From: CAYWEP01 sp964608945
GTDB lineage: Bacteria > Patescibacteriota > Microgenomatia > Levybacterales > UBA12049
Length of the DNA: 6,617 nt
Reading direction: 5' to 3'
Assembly: GCA_964608945.1 (NCBI GenBank)
Contig: CAZSQB010000055.1
Location: forward strand, 1 to 6,617
Shown here piece by piece: positions 3,675 through 6,617 of the stretch. The stretch's first letter is position 1; every line of letters begins with the position of its first letter. The notes under the pieces were generated by a model. It did no database searches and was not told where the DNA came from. It worked only from the letters and a program-made list of their open reading frames with translations. Position numbers and translations under genes: made by a program.

Positions 3675-4847
3675 ATGGCAACAGAAGTAGTTGAAGCCGG
3701 TACCCAAATAGCTCTGGAAGCAATGCAGGGTTTACCAGTGCATGAACCGCAGCTGGACGGAGAACTATTGGCGGACAAAGTAGCTTTTCCGCACAGTCCA
3801 TTAGGAGTAATTTACTCGGGCGAAGCACCTTTTGATACAAGGTCACCGCAAACTCCTAATCGCACAAACAGCCATGCCGCTCCCTGGACTCCTATCCTCT
3901 CACCTCTTAAATTATATGAATATATACAGGCAGGTGCAGCACAAAAAACAACAGCCGAAGACTTACAGACAACTAAACACCAAGTTAGAAAACATATTGA
4001 GGTATTTGGTTTTGCCCCAGAGATAGAAGTTCCGCCGCTTGTTTTAGAAAAACGAAAAAGAGAAAGCGCAGTAAATAGCGCGCGAGAAAAAATCGGTGTA
4101 GATTATATAAAGGATATCATGGGTCTAGTGCGCCTGGGTTGGGATAAGGTTGCGATTCTCAATCATCATGGGCTGTCAGAAGAGATGTTAGATGAAGCGC
4201 TTAGGTTCGGTGGCACTACCTTTATCGACATCCAAAACGCGGTTGAGGTGGGACAAAAGGGCAAGCAAGCTAGAGACTTGCCAACGATAGGTTTAGTTGA
4301 ATGGCTTCCTAATTCAAAATCATATGACGAATTGACCAAGGGCGACCGAGTACTTTTTCAAATGTGGCTGGATGGCGCAAGCTATGAGCAAATAGGGTTG
4401 CGATCGGGTAGAGATCCACAGTGGGCATCTGAAGAAGTTTATAAGATTCTTTTTTTCCTCAATCCACCAGAAGACGTATTACCGCAAAAAGAAGTAGGAG
4501 CAGGTCCTGATCAGACACAAAGGCTCCAAACAGGAAGTGAACTGGAACGACAACTTGAGCCGTTCAGAGCAATAATGGCTGAATACGAAGGAGAAACGCT
4601 AAGAAGCATAGCAAGAAGGGTAGAGCTTATAACCGCACTTCGAGTAGCAATTATGTCGCTAACGGGAGTGTCTGGGGTCGATCTAGATGGGTTATGGAAG
4701 AGATATCAGGAAGAGATAACAATAGCGGATATAGACACCGCCACCGCATGCATACGGTCGCGAAGTTTATATCCGGAGAAGTATGGACTGGTTGATATTC
4801 CGTACGAGGATATTGAAGAAGTACGTAAAAGAATAAAAAACTTTTAA
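3675..4847 (+). CDS. Unrecognised 390-residue protein with several helix-turn-helix-like segments
   Basis: I do not recognise this as a named family. Residues 1-75 look mostly disordered and Pro-rich. Three regions then look like helix-turn-helix units. About 77-111 holds LYEYIQAGAAQKTTAEDLQTT followed by a recognition-like KHQVRKHIEVFG. About 144-177 holds GLVRLGWDKVAILNHHGLSEEMLDEAL. About 221-262 holds LFQMWLDGASYEQIGLRSG, then a helix ending EEVYKILFFL, reminiscent of sigma region 4 or LuxR-type DNA-binding domains. The C-terminal third is helical and charged. No signal peptide or membrane segment is seen, so it is probably cytoplasmic. A role in DNA binding is inferred from pattern alone. 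ATG 3675, with AGAGAAG (3663-3669) five bases upstream, is preferred over GTG 3669, which lies on that site. Its stop overlaps the next gene by one base. Confidence 0.8.
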   Translation: MATEVVEAGTQIALEAMQGLPVHEPQLDGELLADKVAFPHSPLGVIYSGEAPFDTRSPQTPNRTNSHAAPWTPILSPLKLYEYIQAGAAQKTTAEDLQTTKHQVRKHIEVFGFAPEIEVPPLVLEKRKRESAVNSAREKIGVDYIKDIMGLVRLGWDKVAILNHHGLSEEMLDEALRFGGTTFIDIQNAVEVGQKGKQARDLPTIGLVEWLPNSKSYDELTKGDRVLFQMWLDGASYEQIGLRSGRDPQWASEEVYKILFFLNPPEDVLPQKEVGAGPDQTQRLQTGSELERQLEPFRAIMAEYEGETLRSIARRVELITALRVAIMSLTGVSGVDLDGLWKRYQEEITIADIDTATACIRSRSLYPEKYGLVDIPYEDIEEVRKRIKNF

Positions 4848-5179
4848 TGGAAAGAAAAAGAATCCCAATATTTGTAGCGGCTCTTGAGGCTGCTAGCTCG
4901 GCTGATGGTTCAACATCGACGCTCAAACCTCAGGCAATACATGATATGGAGAGAGTACCAAGCATTCGTCCGTACAGGAGAGGATTAGTCCCTCCTTTTA
5001 CAAAAAAGAGACAATATGCAGAGAACACAGTGGTAAAAAGAGCAACGAATCCAATCGATCTGGAAGTTGGAGCGAAAAAAGAAAAACACACAGAACCGCA
5101 CCCAAATCCTATTGTACGTTTGCGATTCACAACAGAGCAGAAGCGTCGTGCGGCTCGCGGAGAAGATCCCTTGATTTAA
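4847..5179 (+). CDS. Unrecognised 110-residue basic protein, coupled to the upstream gene
   Basis: No family recognised. ATG shares its first base with the upstream stop (TAATG at 4845-4849) and no Shine-Dalgarno is visible, so translation probably depends on termination-reinitiation from the 390-residue gene, suggesting their products work together. The protein has about 22 Lys/Arg and 13 Asp/Glu, hence a clear net positive charge. It is rich in Pro, Ser and Thr, has no membrane segment, and looks largely disordered apart from a short N-terminal helix (IPIFVAALEAA) and a C-terminal basic helix (TTEQKRRAAR). A nucleic-acid or protein-binding partner role is possible but not shown. Confidence 0.7.
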   Translation: MERKRIPIFVAALEAASSADGSTSTLKPQAIHDMERVPSIRPYRRGLVPPFTKKRQYAENTVVKRATNPIDLEVGAKKEKHTEPHPNPIVRLRFTTEQKRRAARGEDPLI

Positions 5180-5199
5180 CACCTCTTCCTTGCTACAAT
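5171..5199 (+). promoter_or_regulatory. Candidate extended -10 promoter for prs
   Basis: TTGATT (5171-5176, four of six) and TACAAT (5194-5199, five of six) are 17 bases apart, with TGC directly before the -10, forming the TGn extended element. The -35 overlaps the last codons of the upstream gene. An alternative pair, TTGCTA (5190-5195) and GATAAT (5214-5219) with an 18-base spacer, would start transcription almost exactly at the prs ATG. Confidence 0.5.
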
Positions 5200-5226
5200 T
5201 GCAACTATTATAAGATAATATTTGGA

Positions 5227-6210
5227 ATGCAGAGGAAGATACCGAAATTATTGCCCAATCCTGATGATGTCATCCTGTTAACAGGTCGTTCCAACCCAAC
5301 ACTCGCCAAAGACATCGCGCGGCTTCTGCACAAAGAAGTTTTTGAACCGGTTAGCTCTTTTTCAGACGGCGAGATTCGTGTGAGGATTCCTGAGAATTTG
5401 CGACGTCGGCATGTTTTTATTATCCAACCCACAAGCGTTCCTGTGAATGACAATTTGATGGAGCTTATCCTGATGATCGATGCTGCCAAGCGCTCATCTG
5501 CTGAGGAAATAATTGTTGTTTTGTCCTATTACGGTTACTCCCGTCAGGATAGGAAAGAAATGCCACGCGTTCCGATCTCGTCATCAGCTATAGCTGGTAT
5601 GATCGTCAATGCAGGCGCAAGTAGAATTGTAACTGTTGATATCCACTCTGAGCAACAGCAGGGGTTTGTCAAAATTCCCTGGGATAATTTATACGGTAGC
5701 TACTCACTCATCCCGGAAATTAAATCACAGAAGTTAAAAGAACTGGTTATCGCTGCTCCTGATAAAGGCGGTATGACCCGCGCCACTGGGTATGCGAAGC
5801 GATTACCGAATTCCTCAGGCATTGCGCTTGTCTACAAAGAACGCGACATCGCAGTCAATAACAAAACAGAAGCGCTCGCATTCATAGGAGATGTCAGAGA
5901 AAAAGATGTTCTGCTGGTTGATGATATCATTGACACCGCAGGTACTATTGTTAGCGCGGCAAATTATCTCAAAGGACAAGGAGCACGAAGTGTTCGTGCT
6001 GCAGCAACTCATGGACTGTTCTCAGGCCAGTCATTGGAGAAGATAACAAAATCTTATATCGATGAGATCATCGTGACTGATACGATTCAGCACAGAAAAG
6101 AAGTTATCAAAAATAAAAAAATTACAATCGTCACTGTCGCACCACTCCTCGCCGAAGCCATCCGCCGCATCGAAACAGGCGAATCCATTAGTAAAGATCT
6201 GTTTTTATAA
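5227..6210 (+). CDS. prs: Ribose-phosphate pyrophosphokinase (PRPP synthetase)
   Basis: A 327-residue cytosolic enzyme, slightly longer than the usual 310-320, that converts ribose 5-phosphate and ATP to PRPP and AMP for nucleotide and related synthesis. The catalytic elements are intact. YYGYSRQDRK (about residues 101-110) is the ATP-binding region. VTVDIHSEQQQGF carries the catalytic-region His140. PDKGGMTRA (about 179-187) corresponds to the PD.GG..RA segment. DDIIDTAGT (232-240, bases 5920-5946) is the ribose-5-phosphate/PRPP loop. The C-terminal PLLAEAIRRIETGESIS is typical of the family. About ten extra residues precede the usual N-terminal strand (VILLTGRSNPTLAKDIA). No good Shine-Dalgarno precedes ATG 5227 (GGA touches the start codon), so the start is somewhat uncertain. 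In CPR bacteria prs usually supports salvage, but pathway context is not visible here. Confidence 0.95.
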   Translation: MQRKIPKLLPNPDDVILLTGRSNPTLAKDIARLLHKEVFEPVSSFSDGEIRVRIPENLRRRHVFIIQPTSVPVNDNLMELILMIDAAKRSSAEEIIVVLSYYGYSRQDRKEMPRVPISSSAIAGMIVNAGASRIVTVDIHSEQQQGFVKIPWDNLYGSYSLIPEIKSQKLKELVIAAPDKGGMTRATGYAKRLPNSSGIALVYKERDIAVNNKTEALAFIGDVREKDVLLVDDIIDTAGTIVSAANYLKGQGARSVRAAATHGLFSGQSLEKITKSYIDEIIVTDTIQHRKEVIKNKKITIVTVAPLLAEAIRRIETGESISKDLFL

Positions 6211-6221
6211 TTTCCTCTAAG

Positions 6222-6250
6222 TTGACAGCGGATTTTCTATATGAAATTAT
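6222..6250 (+). promoter_or_regulatory. Candidate promoter for the gene at 6257
   Basis: A perfect TTGACA (6222-6227) is followed after 17 bases by AATTAT (6245-6250, four of six). Transcription would begin at about 6257, the proposed start codon, implying a leaderless message. The -10 match is only fair. Confidence 0.4.
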
Positions 6251-6256
6251 GTATGT

Positions 6257-6617
6257 ATGGATGTGGATGAAATAAAGCCATCGGGATTTTTATCGCAAAA
6301 ACCATCATCTTTTTCATTTCTGTTAAGAGGCGATTTTTCATTTGAGAAAATCAAAATATTTGCCAAAGAGGTATTGAAAAACAAAACCGGCCGCTTTTTT
6401 ATCGGCTACGCTGTCGTTATGCTCTTTCTTGTTTCAGGTATTGTCATTATGTCTGTGAACGACAATAAAACACAGCCAAAAGCTCAAGCACTGAATTTGC
6501 CACCGCTTGGACAACTAAGCCCAGTACTTTCGCCGACACCAACTGCAACGCCTGACATATCTCTCACGCCGACCGCATCGCCTACCGCCACACCCGATCC
6601 AACAGCAGGCTGGAATA
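6257..6617 (+). CDS. Single-pass membrane protein with Thr/Pro-rich stalk (3' end outside window)
   Basis: The reading frame is open from ATG 6257 to the window end (120 codons) after an in-frame TGA at 6242-6244. Residues 1-46 are cytoplasmic in character, with a basic amphipathic stretch (EKIKIFAKEVLKNKTGR) just before one hydrophobic segment at about 47-67 (FFIGYAVVMLFLVSGIVIMSV). Basic residues before and neutral or acidic ones after predict N-in, C-out topology. The segment after the membrane becomes Thr/Pro/Ser-rich (SPTPTATPD, then TPTASPTATPD), a typical flexible stalk leading to an extracellular domain that lies beyond the window. There is no cleavable signal peptide or lipobox. No Shine-Dalgarno precedes the ATG; GTG 6263 is an alternative start. 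The function is unknown. Confidence 0.7.
   Translation, partial: MDVDEIKPSGFLSQKPSSFSFLLRGDFSFEKIKIFAKEVLKNKTGRFFIGYAVVMLFLVSGIVIMSVNDNKTQPKAQALNLPPLGQLSPVLSPTPTATPDISLTPTASPTATPDPTAGWN

Noticed and set aside
4651..5182. Reverse-strand ORFs opposite the two unknown genes, including hydrophobic-looking ones
   Set aside because: The forward frames are longer, share a promoter and have a TAATG overlap. The reverse ones have no promoter or ribosome binding site, and their hydrophobicity comes from complementing Lys/Glu-rich codons.
875..6210. Alternative genetic code with TGA read as glycine (Gracilibacteria/Absconditabacteria)
   Set aside because: All complete genes are open under the standard code and none needs an internal TGA.

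Overview
This window looks like a chromosomal scaffold piece from an uncultivated bacterium, most likely of the Candidate Phyla Radiation (Patescibacteria). That placement is inferred from the gene style: short streamlined housekeeping genes, divergent YbeY and DnaX, repeat tracts spreading into coding sequence, and a membrane protein with a Thr/Pro-rich stalk. No 16S gene is present, so the lineage cannot be fixed. All supported genes are on the + strand. Stops used are TAG and TAA only, and no gene needs a recoded TGA, so the standard bacterial code fits. A run of exactly 100 N (1418-1517) marks a scaffold join.

Layout. 1-234: a possible 3' end of an unknown gene (3-122), then an AT-rich CAAATC/GATTTG repeat island. 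235-558: HIT-family nucleotide-binding protein. 559-874: no gene, but a candidate promoter, a nested perfect hairpin and a GC-rich palindromic repeat cluster. 875-1057: ribosomal protein bS21. 1059-1417: 5' part of ybeY, cut by the gap. 1518-3176: dnaX (DNA polymerase III gamma/tau), lacking only about its first ten codons. 3177-3305: a second CAAATC/GATTTG island. 3306-3599: ybaB/ebfC. 3624-3652: a near-consensus sigma-70 promoter that starts a two-gene unit of unrecognised function (3675-5179). 5227-6210: prs, PRPP synthetase. 6257-6617: N-terminal part of a single-pass membrane protein with a Thr/Pro-rich stalk, cut by the window end.

How the genes fit together. rpsU-ybeY is a translation and ribosome-maturation pair, and dnaX-ybaB is the widely conserved replication/nucleoid pair. 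The recR that often follows ybaB is not there; a strong promoter and two unknown genes take the slot. prs supplies PRPP for nucleotide synthesis or salvage.

The most unusual content is in dnaX. Its ORF carries at least five repeat-derived tracts that resemble intergenic repeats. One lies between zinc-ligand cysteines of the ATPase domain. Two copies of one element family are translated in different reading frames. The gene also has an in-frame A_AAA_AAG slippery heptamer, with an upstream Shine-Dalgarno-like GGAG and a -1 frame TGA 18 bases after it. This is the arrangement E. coli uses to make the short gamma subunit. The apparent 705-codon YbeY-DnaX reading frame is an artefact of the N gap.
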